Positions 1 to 6,398 of a stretch of DNA of 14,913 bases are shown here, one piece after another. Positions within the stretch are counted from its first letter, which is position 1, and every line of letters starts with the position of its first letter. Location: NCBI GenBank assembly GCA_946479125.1, contig CAMLET010000016.1, positions 1 to 14,913 of the forward strand, written 5' to 3'. Origin of the DNA: an uncultured Flavobacteriales bacterium (GTDB lineage Bacteria > Bacteroidota > Bacteroidia > Flavobacteriales > Crocinitomicaceae). The notes beneath the pieces were generated by a model that was not told where the DNA came from, searched no databases, and saw only the letters and a program-made list of their open reading frames with translations. The translations under genes and the position numbers were made by a program.

Positions 1-2
1 TT

Positions 3-443
3 CCTGATTCATTATACAAACCACTCATTGGTCTTACGAGAATGGAGTCGAAACGTGATTCGTTGACAACTGTTCCTGGTTTGTTTTTTATGGACAAAGG
101 AAAGGTTCTGATGAATTCATCGTGGGATGTTTGGGGAGGCTTAACAGGTAGAAAAAAGGGTACAGATCTCAGCGAAATTCCTCAGAGTTTCTTTACAGAT
201 ACCAGTGCATTCATTCAATTCTACGATTTGTACGGAATTACAAGAGAGTTTCAAAAGTTCCATGCAAATGATTTTGTTGGAACGGGTTCTGTTTATTGTA
301 TTAATGTCGATTTACCGCCTTTATTCTCCGAATGTAATACGATATATAATGCAGATTTCTTTGACTTGTCGCAATTGCATTACAGGGTTATAAAAGGAGA
401 ATTGTATCATTGGATTACTCCCGAATGGATTCCTGTTGAATAA
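3..443 (+). CDS. Hypothetical protein, 3' part only (5' end outside window)
   Basis: The reading frame is open from the first complete codon at position 3 to the TAA at 441-443. The ATG at 42 is therefore probably an internal methionine and the gene starts upstream of the window. About 146 residues are visible. The segment is soluble-looking, rich in aromatic residues, with no signal peptide, membrane segment or motif I recognise. It ends in a W-I-T-P-E-W-I-P stretch. It converges on the helicase gene across a 66-bp gap filled by a repeat. Function unknown. It is called as a real gene because of the long open frame and balanced amino-acid composition. Confidence 0.72.
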   Translation, partial: PDSLYKPLIGLTRMESKRDSLTTVPGLFFMDKGKVLMNSSWDVWGGLTGRKKGTDLSEIPQSFFTDTSAFIQFYDLYGITREFQKFHANDFVGTGSVYCINVDLPPLFSECNTIYNADFFDLSQLHYRVIKGELYHWITPEWIPVE

Positions 444-460
444 AATCCTTACAACTATCT

Positions 461-509
461 CATCACTCATAACTGGTAACTCATAACTCATAACCCGTCA
501 CTCATAACT
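461..509. repeat. Tandem ACTCATAAC-type word array between convergent genes
   Basis: Degenerate copies of ACTCATAAC (GTTATGAGT on the minus strand) follow one another, with linkers such as TGGTA and CCGTC. On the minus strand the first copy starts directly after the TAG stop of the helicase gene (510-512). All copies here point the same way, so this looks like a single arm of the hairpin element at 6223-6308, which uses the same word. It may act as a 3' end or spacer element between the two convergent genes. The role is inferred. Confidence 0.7.
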
Positions 510-1823
510 CTATCTCGCAAACCCAATCTTCACGCGTTTCCCTTTGATCTTTTCGTCTCTAATCTCGCGAACCAAATCTTCAACAACGTAAGCATTAATC
601 GCCACAAGAATACTTCTATCCTGAACGGTAATCATACCAATATCGTTGTTTTCAATTCGACCAATTTTATGGAGAAATCCTACAACATCTACCTTATTGA
701 TCTTGTCTTTCTTTCCGCCACCAATGTAAATGGTTTTCCAAAGTGGGGCATCAGGAAGTGGTTCTTTGTCAATAACGTCATACGATTCATCCGCTTTAAT
801 GAATTCAGGTAAATATTCATCTTTCCCCAAAAGAACAAAGACTGTCCCTTCGTGGTCTTGACGAGATGTTCTACCGTTTCGGTGAATGTATTCTGATTCT
901 TGCTTGGGAAGCTGGAAGTGAATGACGTGTTCGATCTTTGTTATATCAAGTCCACGAGCGGCCAAATCGGTTGCAACTAGAAAGTGTGAACTTCCATTGC
1001 TGAATTTGATCAAAGCTCGTTCTCTGTCGTCTTGCTCTAAACCACCGTGGTAATAAACCGATTGAATTCCACCATCCTGAAGAAATTCATGAATCTTTAG
1101 CACAACCTCTCTGTGATTACAGAAAATGATTGTTTTCTCGCTCGGTAGATTACACAACAACTCAAAAAGCGTTTCCATTTTATCTTCGTGATGCGAACGA
1201 ACTTCGAAGACTTTTTGTTGTTTCTCTATTGTTTCAGGAAGGAAATTAACATGCTCAGGATTATGAATCCCTGTAAATTCAGGAATTTCCTTCAGATCGG
1301 TTGCCGAAACTAAAAGTCGTTTTTCAAGGTTGTGCATGTAAGCTAAAATCGCCGACATATCCGCCATGAATCCCATTTCCAGAGACTTATCGAATTCATC
1401 CAGAACCAAAGTTCTTGTGTTGTCCAAAGAAATGGTTTCTCGTTTTAAGTGATCCAAAAGTCGACCTGGAGTTCCAACCAAAACAGCTGGCGGTTCACTG
1501 AAATTATTCAGCTCAATGCGCATGGAATGTCCACCATAAGTTGCATTGATTTTATATCCTGTTTTTAATTGCTTGAAAACATTTTCGATCTGTTGGGCCA
1601 ATTCCCGGGTAGGAGTGATGATCAAAGCCTGAATTCCTGCCTCATCTTCTTTCAATTCGGATAATAGTGATAAAAGAAAAGCCAACGTTTTTCCAGAACC
1701 AGTAGGTGACAATAGTACGGTATCCGAATTTTTTCCAAAAGTTGAAATACATGCGTTTTGCATTTCATTCAGTTCAGAAATACCAAGATTCTTTAATGAA
1801 ACTTGTAGATGAGAATTTTGCAT
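510..1823 (-). CDS. dbpA: DbpA-like DEAD-box ATP-dependent RNA helicase
   Basis: A 437-residue superfamily 2 RNA helicase. Visible motifs in order: Q-motif glutamine in E-M-Q near residue 22; motif I SPTGSGKT at 39-46; Ia PTRELAQQ at 71-78; Ib GTPGR at 117-121; motif II DEFD at 142-145 (the third residue departs from DEAD); III SAT at 173-175; V ATDLAARGLD near 284-293; VI HRNGRTSR at 314-321 (a variant of HRIGRTGR). The last ~70 residues (V-V-G-F-L, I-G-x-I, then a basic GKRVKIGFAR tail) match the DbpA RNA-binding domain, which in E. coli directs the enzyme to 23S rRNA helix 92 during large-subunit assembly. The length is close to E. coli DbpA. The N-terminal flank is short. A role in ribosome assembly is inferred from the C-terminal domain. 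The start at 1823 is the only ATG near the conserved Q motif and sits 4 bp from a promoter-like box. Confidence 0.88.
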   Translation of the reverse strand: MQNSHLQVSLKNLGISELNEMQNACISTFGKNSDTVLLSPTGSGKTLAFLLSLLSELKEDEAGIQALIITPTRELAQQIENVFKQLKTGYKINATYGGHSMRIELNNFSEPPAVLVGTPGRLLDHLKRETISLDNTRTLVLDEFDKSLEMGFMADMSAILAYMHNLEKRLLVSATDLKEIPEFTGIHNPEHVNFLPETIEKQQKVFEVRSHHEDKMETLFELLCNLPSEKTIIFCNHREVVLKIHEFLQDGGIQSVYYHGGLEQDDRERALIKFSNGSSHFLVATDLAARGLDITKIEHVIHFQLPKQESEYIHRNGRTSRQDHEGTVFVLLGKDEYLPEFIKADESYDVIDKEPLPDAPLWKTIYIGGGKKDKINKVDVVGFLHKIGRIENNDIGMITVQDRSILVAINAYVVEDLVREIRDEKIKGKRVKIGFAR

Positions 1824-1827
1824 GCTG

Positions 1828-1835
1828 CAAAGATA
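1828..1835 (-). promoter_or_regulatory. Putative Bacteroidota -7 box (TATCTTTG) of the helicase gene
   Basis: On the minus strand TATCTTTG matches the TAnnTTTG consensus exactly and ends 4 bp before the helicase ATG. A start site at the usual distance would fall at or next to the ATG, giving a nearly leaderless mRNA. No TTG -33 element is seen at 17-21 bp, so the call is tentative. Confidence 0.35.
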
Positions 1836-1864
1836 GCCTCAAATTACGAAAGAATAGGCTTCTG

Positions 1865-1907
1865 AAAAAAGTAAAGACAAAAGGTCACCGAGCGGAGTCG
1901 AGGTGCC
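1865..1907 (-). terminator. Terminator-like hairpin downstream of proC
   Basis: On the minus strand, 22 bp after the proC stop, a short GC-rich hairpin (GGCACC ... GGTGACC, one bulge, 1883-1907) is followed by a T-rich tract with TTTT and TTTTTT runs (down to 1865). The core GAGCGGAGTCGA resembles a dispersed repeat common in flavobacterial genomes (from memory, a CTGAGCGGAGTCGAA type hairpin). It could be a degenerate copy of that repeat serving as the proC terminator. Confidence 0.5.
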
Positions 1908-1929
1908 ATTTTCAACTATACATTTTCAA

Positions 1930-2721
1930 TTATTTACGTTCGATCTTCTGATAACTCGTTACAATTCCTTTGATCAACGCAGAACTAAAACCACTGTGTT
2001 CCATTTCGTTTAAACCAACAATTGTACAACCCTTCGGAGTAGTTACTTTGTCAATTTCCTCTTCCGGATGTAAACCATTTTGAATCAACAATTGCGCAGC
2101 GCCTTTTACGGTTTGATTCACAATCTTATTGGCAGTTTTTGCGTCAAAACCAACTTCAATTCCACCCTGGATCATGGCGCGAATAAAACGCAGTACGTAT
2201 GCAATTCCGCAAGCACCAAGGATCGTGGCACTTTCCATCAATTGTTCTTCGATCCAAACCGTTTCACCAATGGCTTTGAAAATTGTGTCTACCTTTTCTT
2301 TTCTGTTCAACGGATCTTTTTTACCAAATAAAGCAGTCATACTTTCCTGTACATCTGCCGCGGTATTTGGCATTCCGCGATAAATCAAAACATCGTTGCT
2401 TTCAAGTGCGGTTTCCATTTCCTCTACTCGAATTCCGGTTGCAACACTAATAATTGTATGTTTTTTACTGTCGAAAAGTGCTTGATGTTTTTTCAGGAAA
2501 TCGATAACCATAAATGGTTTTAAAGCAATGATCAGAATCTCACATTCGGCAATTAATAACTCGTTGTCGTCGGTAATGATAGTTACAGCGTCATTCAAAT
2601 GGTTGATTCCCGAAATATTTCTTCTGGAACCATAAATGGGCGTAGAAGGAAATTCTTTGCGTAATCCAGTTAGCAACGATAATCCTAGGTTTCCACATCC
2701 AATGATTCCAATCTTTTCCAT
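1930..2721 (-). CDS. proC: Pyrroline-5-carboxylate reductase
   Basis: A 263-residue protein of the usual ProC length. It catalyses the last step of proline synthesis, the NAD(P)H-dependent reduction of 1-pyrroline-5-carboxylate to proline, in the cytosol. The N-terminal Rossmann motif is GCGNLG at 8-13, directly after the first strand. MPNTAADV (117-124) is the family's substrate-proximal MPN-T segment. The C-terminal dimerisation domain contains ATILGACGIAYVLRFIRAM and the signature-like VTTPKGCTIVGLNEME near 226-241. That last motif normally reads SPGGTT; here a lysine replaces the small residue before the glycine and a cysteine sits inside, as a lineage variant. The gene has its own promoter and appears monocistronic; a hairpin separates it from the downstream helicase gene. 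Confidence 0.93.
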   Translation of the reverse strand: MEKIGIIGCGNLGLSLLTGLRKEFPSTPIYGSRRNISGINHLNDAVTIITDDNELLIAECEILIIALKPFMVIDFLKKHQALFDSKKHTIISVATGIRVEEMETALESNDVLIYRGMPNTAADVQESMTALFGKKDPLNRKEKVDTIFKAIGETVWIEEQLMESATILGACGIAYVLRFIRAMIQGGIEVGFDAKTANKIVNQTVKGAAQLLIQNGLHPEEEIDKVTTPKGCTIVGLNEMEHSGFSSALIKGIVTSYQKIERK

Positions 2722-2738
2722 TTGTAAGAATTTTAACG

Positions 2739-2768
2739 CAAATGTAGTGATTTGAACTCCTTTTTCAA
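2739..2768 (-). promoter_or_regulatory. Bacteroidota-type promoter of proC
   Basis: Minus strand: TTG (2768-2766), a 19-bp spacer, then TACATTTG (2746-2739). This matches the TTTG-N19-TAnnTTTG architecture of the Bacteroidota primary sigma factor in both -7 sequence and spacing. The ATG of proC lies 17 bp downstream, so a short leader is expected. Confidence 0.62.
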
Positions 2769-2829
2769 CACCCTGTGTAACATGAGATTGAAAAAGTATT
2801 ACATTTAAATAACTGTAAACCTGTTCAAA

Positions 2830-3294
2830 TTGAAATCGTATCGAATTCCACCTTACATAACCTTTGTAAACTGGGTAATTGCTGTTATTCTAGGTAGCCT
2901 GTGCATTCCAATGACTAATTTATTTCACGGGCGACCAAATTTCAGCTTCAATGAAGAGTTTTTTACGACAGCTGGAATGTTTGCTGCTGTCAGCGCATGT
3001 TTATCCCTACCGGCAATAGTTATTATGTTGATCTCCAATATCATCTTAAACAGAACAAACTTCACGAAATTCAATTACCTGATCATCCAGAATTTAGTAC
3101 ATGTAGTTGTTACTGTTTTGACATTTGCTGTTATTGGCAGTATTAGAGAATTCGGTAGAGATGGTTTTCTGATACCAATTGCGTTTATTTATTTTACCGC
3201 TGGAACCATAGCATGGACAATAAGTTTTGTTGCCTTCAAAGAAACGCGAGTGGAGCATAAACTGTTTGATTCGACTGTGATTGATGAAATCTAA
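2830..3294 (+). CDS. Four-helix membrane protein, first of a tandem paralogous pair
   Basis: A 154-residue integral membrane protein with four predicted helices (about residues 8-27, 50-73, 83-104, 113-136). It is clearly paralogous to the next gene. Both begin MK-x-x-RIP-x-YITF-x-NW and share the third-helix motif QNLVH-x-x-V-x-x-LTF. No family recognised and no catalytic motif seen. The start is TTG at 2830: no ATG is available near the N terminus, the upstream frame is closed by TAA at 2806-2808, and alignment to the paralogue places the first residue exactly at the TTG. The next gene follows after 11 bp, so the two are probably co-transcribed. Confidence 0.8.
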   Translation: MKSYRIPPYITFVNWVIAVILGSLCIPMTNLFHGRPNFSFNEEFFTTAGMFAAVSACLSLPAIVIMLISNIILNRTNFTKFNYLIIQNLVHVVVTVLTFAVIGSIREFGRDGFLIPIAFIYFTAGTIAWTISFVAFKETRVEHKLFDSTVIDEI

Positions 3295-3305
3295 TAATAA
3301 TTCAA

Positions 3306-3797
3306 ATGAAGACTTTTAGAATACCTATTTACATCACATTTACCAACTGGTTGATTATTGTGGTTGTTGGAAGCTTGCTTTGCCCGCATATCGGACAAGC
3401 ATTAACAGGAGAAGCAGCATTTGGCGGTAGTAGAAATACGGCGCAGGAGTTACTTGGCGTTTCACTCATTTGCATGGTTGCAAGTGCTTTGTGCTCTCTT
3501 CCCGCTTTAATTCTAATGTTTGTCGCACATCTGCTTTTGAACAAAAAGGAAGTTTCAAAGAAAAGGCACATGCTTGTTCAGAATCTTGTTCATATTGGTG
3601 TTTCCATCTTAACCTTTGGGGTGATGTATCTCGTAGTCACGGATTTCGGTCGGCATAGTCGTGATGTTGAATTTATTGGTTTGTTGATGCTTAGTTATCT
3701 TCCGGTTGGATTGATTGTTTGGGCGATCACTTACGGTATTTGTAAAGAGAAGGACGTTCAAATCGTAAAGAACGGAGATGTTCTCGATGGTTTCTAA
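3306..3797 (+). CDS. Four-helix membrane protein, second of a tandem paralogous pair
   Basis: A 163-residue integral membrane protein with four predicted helices (about 8-26, 50-77, 90-112, 122-145). It shares the N-terminal RIP-x-YITF motif and the VQNLVH core with the upstream gene. It has a longer extracytoplasmic loop after helix 1 and a charged C-terminal tail. The ATG start lies in a context (TTCAAATGAAG) that closely matches the region around the TTG of its paralogue. Function unknown. Tandem duplication followed by divergence is the simplest origin. Its end overlaps the next gene by 11-20 bp depending on that gene's start. Confidence 0.82.
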   Translation: MKTFRIPIYITFTNWLIIVVVGSLLCPHIGQALTGEAAFGGSRNTAQELLGVSLICMVASALCSLPALILMFVAHLLLNKKEVSKKRHMLVQNLVHIGVSILTFGVMYLVVTDFGRHSRDVEFIGLLMLSYLPVGLIVWAITYGICKEKDVQIVKNGDVLDGF

Positions 3798-4407
3798 ACT
3801 ATCCTCTTCGTTTCTGATTATTGGATTAGCGGCGTTTTTGCTTTGTTGTTCTGAACAGCATAAAACGGAAATAGCTGATATTGAACCTGAGGTAAAGATC
3901 AATCTCGATTCCATCAATAGCTACAGACAAGGTAAAAGTGATGCTTTGCTTGTGTTTATGGCAAAGAAGAAACGGTTTCAATACGGTCAGGATTTCACTG
4001 ATGCGGACATCAAAAGAACCTTGGTTGATCTAACGTCAAATAGAAGCTTAACAGAACCGGAACTACCGAAATTACTGTTGATTACAGGAGTACTCTTCAA
4101 CGATCTCGGCGATTCACTCAAAGCTCAAACTTATTATGAGTTAGAAGTTCAAATGGCCGATAAAGCTCTGGGAACGAAACTCGATGAGATTTTGAAGGAT
4201 AACTGGCGAAGATCGAAAGTGGAAGCTTTGTTGTTACTTGGTCGAACGGAAGAACTTCAGAAGTTTAAGAAGACGGAGAAATTGAAATTGAAAGGCTTCC
4301 ATTTGAAAGATTTTGTTCAATTCTTCGATTTTAAACCTGAAGAGATTTATGCAAGTTATTCCTTAAAAAAACGCCTCGATACAAACATTGATGTTGTTCA
4401 ATATTGA
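3787..4407 (+). CDS. Putative lipoprotein or secreted protein, unknown function
   Basis: About 206 residues. The N terminus has a basic start, a hydrophobic stretch (FLIIGLAAFLL) and a Cys-Cys pair at 20-21 followed by Ser-Glu-Gln, as in lipoprotein signal peptides, but the residue before either cysteine is not the usual Gly, Ala or Ser. The rest is charged and helical. A stretch around LLLITGVLFNDLGDSLKAQT could form one TPR-like helical hairpin. Two in-frame starts exist, 3778 and 3787. I chose 3787 because GGAG (3774-3777) lies 9 bp from it but abuts the 3778 ATG, and because the signal peptide is then of normal length. Translational coupling to the preceding membrane protein gene is likely. 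Confidence 0.75.
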   Translation: MVSKLSSSFLIIGLAAFLLCCSEQHKTEIADIEPEVKINLDSINSYRQGKSDALLVFMAKKKRFQYGQDFTDADIKRTLVDLTSNRSLTEPELPKLLLITGVLFNDLGDSLKAQTYYELEVQMADKALGTKLDEILKDNWRRSKVEALLLLGRTEELQKFKKTEKLKLKGFHLKDFVQFFDFKPEEIYASYSLKKRLDTNIDVVQY

Positions 4408-4451
4408 TTTAAACTCTCCTCGTCATACCTTAAATCACCAAGTCGGAATAT

Positions 4452-4468
4452 TTTATTTTTTCTTTATA
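4452..4468 (+). promoter_or_regulatory. Candidate KdpE-type operator upstream of the kinase gene
   Basis: TTTATTTTTTCTTTATA: two TTTATw half-sites with starts 11 bp apart, the arrangement expected for tandem binding by an OmpR-family regulator dimer on one DNA face. The same 17-mer, with one difference, lies upstream of kup at 6314-6330. It sits 22 bp before the kinase ATG. The binding protein is inferred to be the response regulator encoded at 5545-6222. Confidence 0.5.
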
Positions 4469-4478
4469 TCCTAGCCAC

Positions 4479-4486
4479 TACATTTG
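4479..4486 (+). promoter_or_regulatory. Putative -7 box (TACATTTG) of the kinase-regulator operon
   Basis: An exact TAnnTTTG match ending 4 bp before the kinase ATG at 4491, implying a nearly leaderless transcript. The direct-repeat element at 4452-4468 ends 10 bp upstream and covers the place where a -33 element would be. That fits activation, or replacement of a weak -33 box, by a bound regulator. Confidence 0.45.
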
Positions 4487-4490
4487 ATTC

Positions 4491-5552
4491 ATGGAAAAGA
4501 GTAGAAGTGTTCTTTTAGAGATTGTTATTTGCGTTGGTGTTGTTGCGCTTGCAGCTAGTCTTTGTTTTTTAGGGAATTCATTCCTGAGTTATCGTACTGA
4601 CGCGTTGATCTTATTGATGACACTTTCTGTGCTGGCAATGTTCTTCGGAATTTGGGCTGTAATGATCGCTTCCGTTTTAAGCGCTTTAACCTGGAATTTC
4701 TTTTTTATTCCACCAACATTCACCTTTCACATTGGAAATGCTGAAGACTCGTTGATGTTTCTCATGTATTTCCTCATTGCAATTATCAATGCCATTCTAA
4801 CTTATAAAATCAAAAAAGAACGGAAGAAACTTCAAAAGAAAGAGGAGGAAGCCATGGTTATTCGTTTGTATAATACCGTTTTAAATTCACTTTCTCACGA
4901 GTTGAAAACTCCCATTTCTACAGTTATTGGAAGCGTTGATATGCTAGAAAGTGATTCTATTCCATTAACTGAAAAGCAGCAAAAGGAAATTATCCATGAA
5001 ATTGGAATTGCAGGTGAGCGTTTGAATCGTCAAATAAATAACTTGCTTCACATGAGTCGTTTGGATTCCGGAGTTATTCGCCCGCGAATGGATTGGTGTG
5101 ATTTGGAAGAAATGATTCACCAGATTGTCGCCTCAAACAATTTGAAAGAACGGGTTCGCGTTTCGTTTGAAGTTCCAATGCCGTTGGTGAATGTTGATCA
5201 ATTTTGGCTGGAAGTAATTTTACAGAACCTAATTCTTAACGCTGTTCAGCATTCACCGGAAACGGAGAAAATAGACTTACGAGTTGTAACCGTTTCACCC
5301 GAATTTGAGATTGTAGTAACCGATAGAGGAAGCGGAATTCCGGAGTATGATCTGGAGCGGATCTTTGACAAATTCTACCGCGTTTCAAATACCGCACAGC
5401 AAGGAAATGGTCTTGGTTTATCTATAGTTCGTGGATATACAGAAGCGCTAGGTGGAAAGGTTTTCGCTCAGAACAATTCGTATGGTGGTGCCGATTTTAT
5501 TATCAGAATGCCGCTGGAAGTGACATATCTTAATCAGTTGAATCATGAATAA
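4491..5552 (+). CDS. KdpD-type membrane sensor histidine kinase lacking the N-terminal KdpD/USP module
   Basis: 353 residues, versus roughly 890 for full-length KdpD. The N terminus holds four closely spaced membrane helices (about 8-104), ending with the KdpD-type motif WNFFFIPPTFTFHIGNAEDSLMF (DUF4118-like). A HisKA domain follows with phospho-acceptor H136 in SHELKTP, then a HATPase domain: N box QNLILNAVQHSP (N246, N250), G1 DRGSGIP (278-284), F box FDKFYR (292-297), G2 GNGLGLS (305-311). All catalytic boxes are intact, so an active kinase is expected. Missing are the KdpD N-terminal ATP-binding domain and the universal-stress-like domain that sense K+ and c-di-AMP in other bacteria. The 8-bp overlap with the regulator gene marks them as a cognate pair. 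Its signal is unknown. K+ limitation or turgor is inferred from the neighbouring kup. Confidence 0.88.
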   Translation: MEKSRSVLLEIVICVGVVALAASLCFLGNSFLSYRTDALILLMTLSVLAMFFGIWAVMIASVLSALTWNFFFIPPTFTFHIGNAEDSLMFLMYFLIAIINAILTYKIKKERKKLQKKEEEAMVIRLYNTVLNSLSHELKTPISTVIGSVDMLESDSIPLTEKQQKEIIHEIGIAGERLNRQINNLLHMSRLDSGVIRPRMDWCDLEEMIHQIVASNNLKERVRVSFEVPMPLVNVDQFWLEVILQNLILNAVQHSPETEKIDLRVVTVSPEFEIVVTDRGSGIPEYDLERIFDKFYRVSNTAQQGNGLGLSIVRGYTEALGGKVFAQNNSYGGADFIIRMPLEVTYLNQLNHE

Positions 5553-6222
5553 GCCAGTAATTCTTGTTGTTGAAGACGAAGTGCAATTGCAGAAAATTCT
5601 AACGATTACGCTGGAAAGTAACGATTACAAGGTATTGATTGCAGACAGTGGAAAAGAAGCCATTAATCTTGCAGCCTCTTATACTCCTGATTTAGTGATT
5701 TTGGATATCGGGCTTCCGGATATGTCAGGACATGAAGTGCTAAAGCGTATTCGTGAATGGTATGACAGAGGAATTATCATTCTTTCTGCATTAACCAATG
5801 AAAACGATATTGTTTCAGCGCTCGACCATGGTGCAAACGACTACATTTCCAAACCGTTCAGAACCTCAGAATTGTTGGCAAGAATAAGAGCCGTTCTGAG
5901 AAAAAATCAAATAACCGAACTTACACAGGAATATTCTTTTGGTAAGATCACGATTTCATTTACGGATAGAACGGTGAAGAAAGAAGGACTTCCTGTGAAA
6001 TTGACAGCGACAGAGTACAATTTGCTGCATTTATTCGTTACGAACGAAGGAAAAGTACTCACGCATCGATACATTCTGAAAGAGGTTTGGGGAGTTGGTC
6101 AACAACTAGAAACTCAGTATTTACGTGTGTTTGTGGGCAACCTGAGAAAAAAACTGGAAGAGCAACCCAATCATCCGGAACACATTCTAACCGAGAGTGG
6201 TGTGGGATACCGTTTTGTTTAA
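5545..6222 (+). CDS. kdpE: KdpE-like OmpR-family response regulator
   Basis: 225 residues, the normal length. The receiver domain has the acidic pair E10/D11, phospho-acceptor D54 in LVILDIGLPD, and K103 in SKPF. The C-terminal winged helix (about 128-225) carries KdpE hallmarks: LTATEYNLLHLF, VLTHRYILKEVWG, and QYLRVFVGNLRKKLE followed by HILTESGVGYRFV. The start codon overlaps the end of the kinase gene by 8 bp, so they are co-translated. It probably receives phosphate from that kinase. Likely DNA targets are the TTTATA direct repeats at 4452-4468 (own operon) and 6314-6330 (kup). The symbol reflects sequence resemblance; no kdpFABC operon is present, so its regulon may differ from classical KdpE. 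Confidence 0.88.
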   Translation: MNKPVILVVEDEVQLQKILTITLESNDYKVLIADSGKEAINLAASYTPDLVILDIGLPDMSGHEVLKRIREWYDRGIIILSALTNENDIVSALDHGANDYISKPFRTSELLARIRAVLRKNQITELTQEYSFGKITISFTDRTVKKEGLPVKLTATEYNLLHLFVTNEGKVLTHRYILKEVWGVGQQLETQYLRVFVGNLRKKLEEQPNHPEHILTESGVGYRFV

Positions 6223-6308
6223 GAGTTATGAGTTTAAAGTTACGAGTTACAAGTTACAAGTTAAAAATCACTCATAACTCATCACTCGTGACTCATCACT
6301 CATCACTC
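6223..6308. repeat. GTTATGAG-word inverted repeat element after the regulator gene
   Basis: It begins at the base after the regulator's TAA. The left arm holds words GAGTTATGAGT, GTTACGAGT, GTTACAAGTT. An A-rich turn near 6263-6267 follows. The right arm (6268-6308) holds complementary words ACTCATAACTC, ATCACTCGTGACTC, ATCACTC. RNA from either strand could form a long imperfect hairpin with many registers. The same word builds the array at 461-509, which also starts directly at a stop codon. Possible roles: 3' end protection, transcription termination, or a mobile intergenic repeat. Confidence 0.75.
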
Positions 6309-6313
6309 GGGTC

Positions 6314-6351
6314 TTTATATTTTCTTTATACCACCACCACTTCTCTTTACA
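6314..6351 (+). promoter_or_regulatory. Candidate KdpE-type operator upstream of kup
   Basis: TTTATATTTTCTTTATA (6314-6330) has two exact TTTATA half-sites 11 bp apart. A third related half-site, TTTACA (6346-6351), lies 21 bp (two turns) further on and overlaps a weak -7 box TACATTTC (6348-6355). The 17-mer matches the one before the kinase gene at 16 of 17 positions. From memory, the E. coli KdpE site is also T-rich with TTTATA and TTTACA half-sites one helical turn apart. The kup ATG is 68 bp downstream of the 17-mer. Confidence 0.55.
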
Positions 6352-6398
6352 TTTCCCTTATAGCTTTCCGCACACCTTTGTTGTAGAAATTCTAAACA

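Noticed and set aside
461..509. CRISPR-like array
   Set aside because: Words are 9-11 bp, degenerate and without unique spacers of constant length; no cas genes are nearby.
3609..3917. Minus-strand 102-residue frame across the membrane protein and lipoprotein junction
   Set aside because: It is antisense to two overlapping genes with better support, and its product shows no coherent features.
6087..6386. A 99-residue plus-strand frame overlapping the end of the regulator gene
   Set aside because: It is a shadow of the KdpE-like gene that continues into the GTTATGAG repeat; the Ser/Thr/His-rich tail reflects repeat words.
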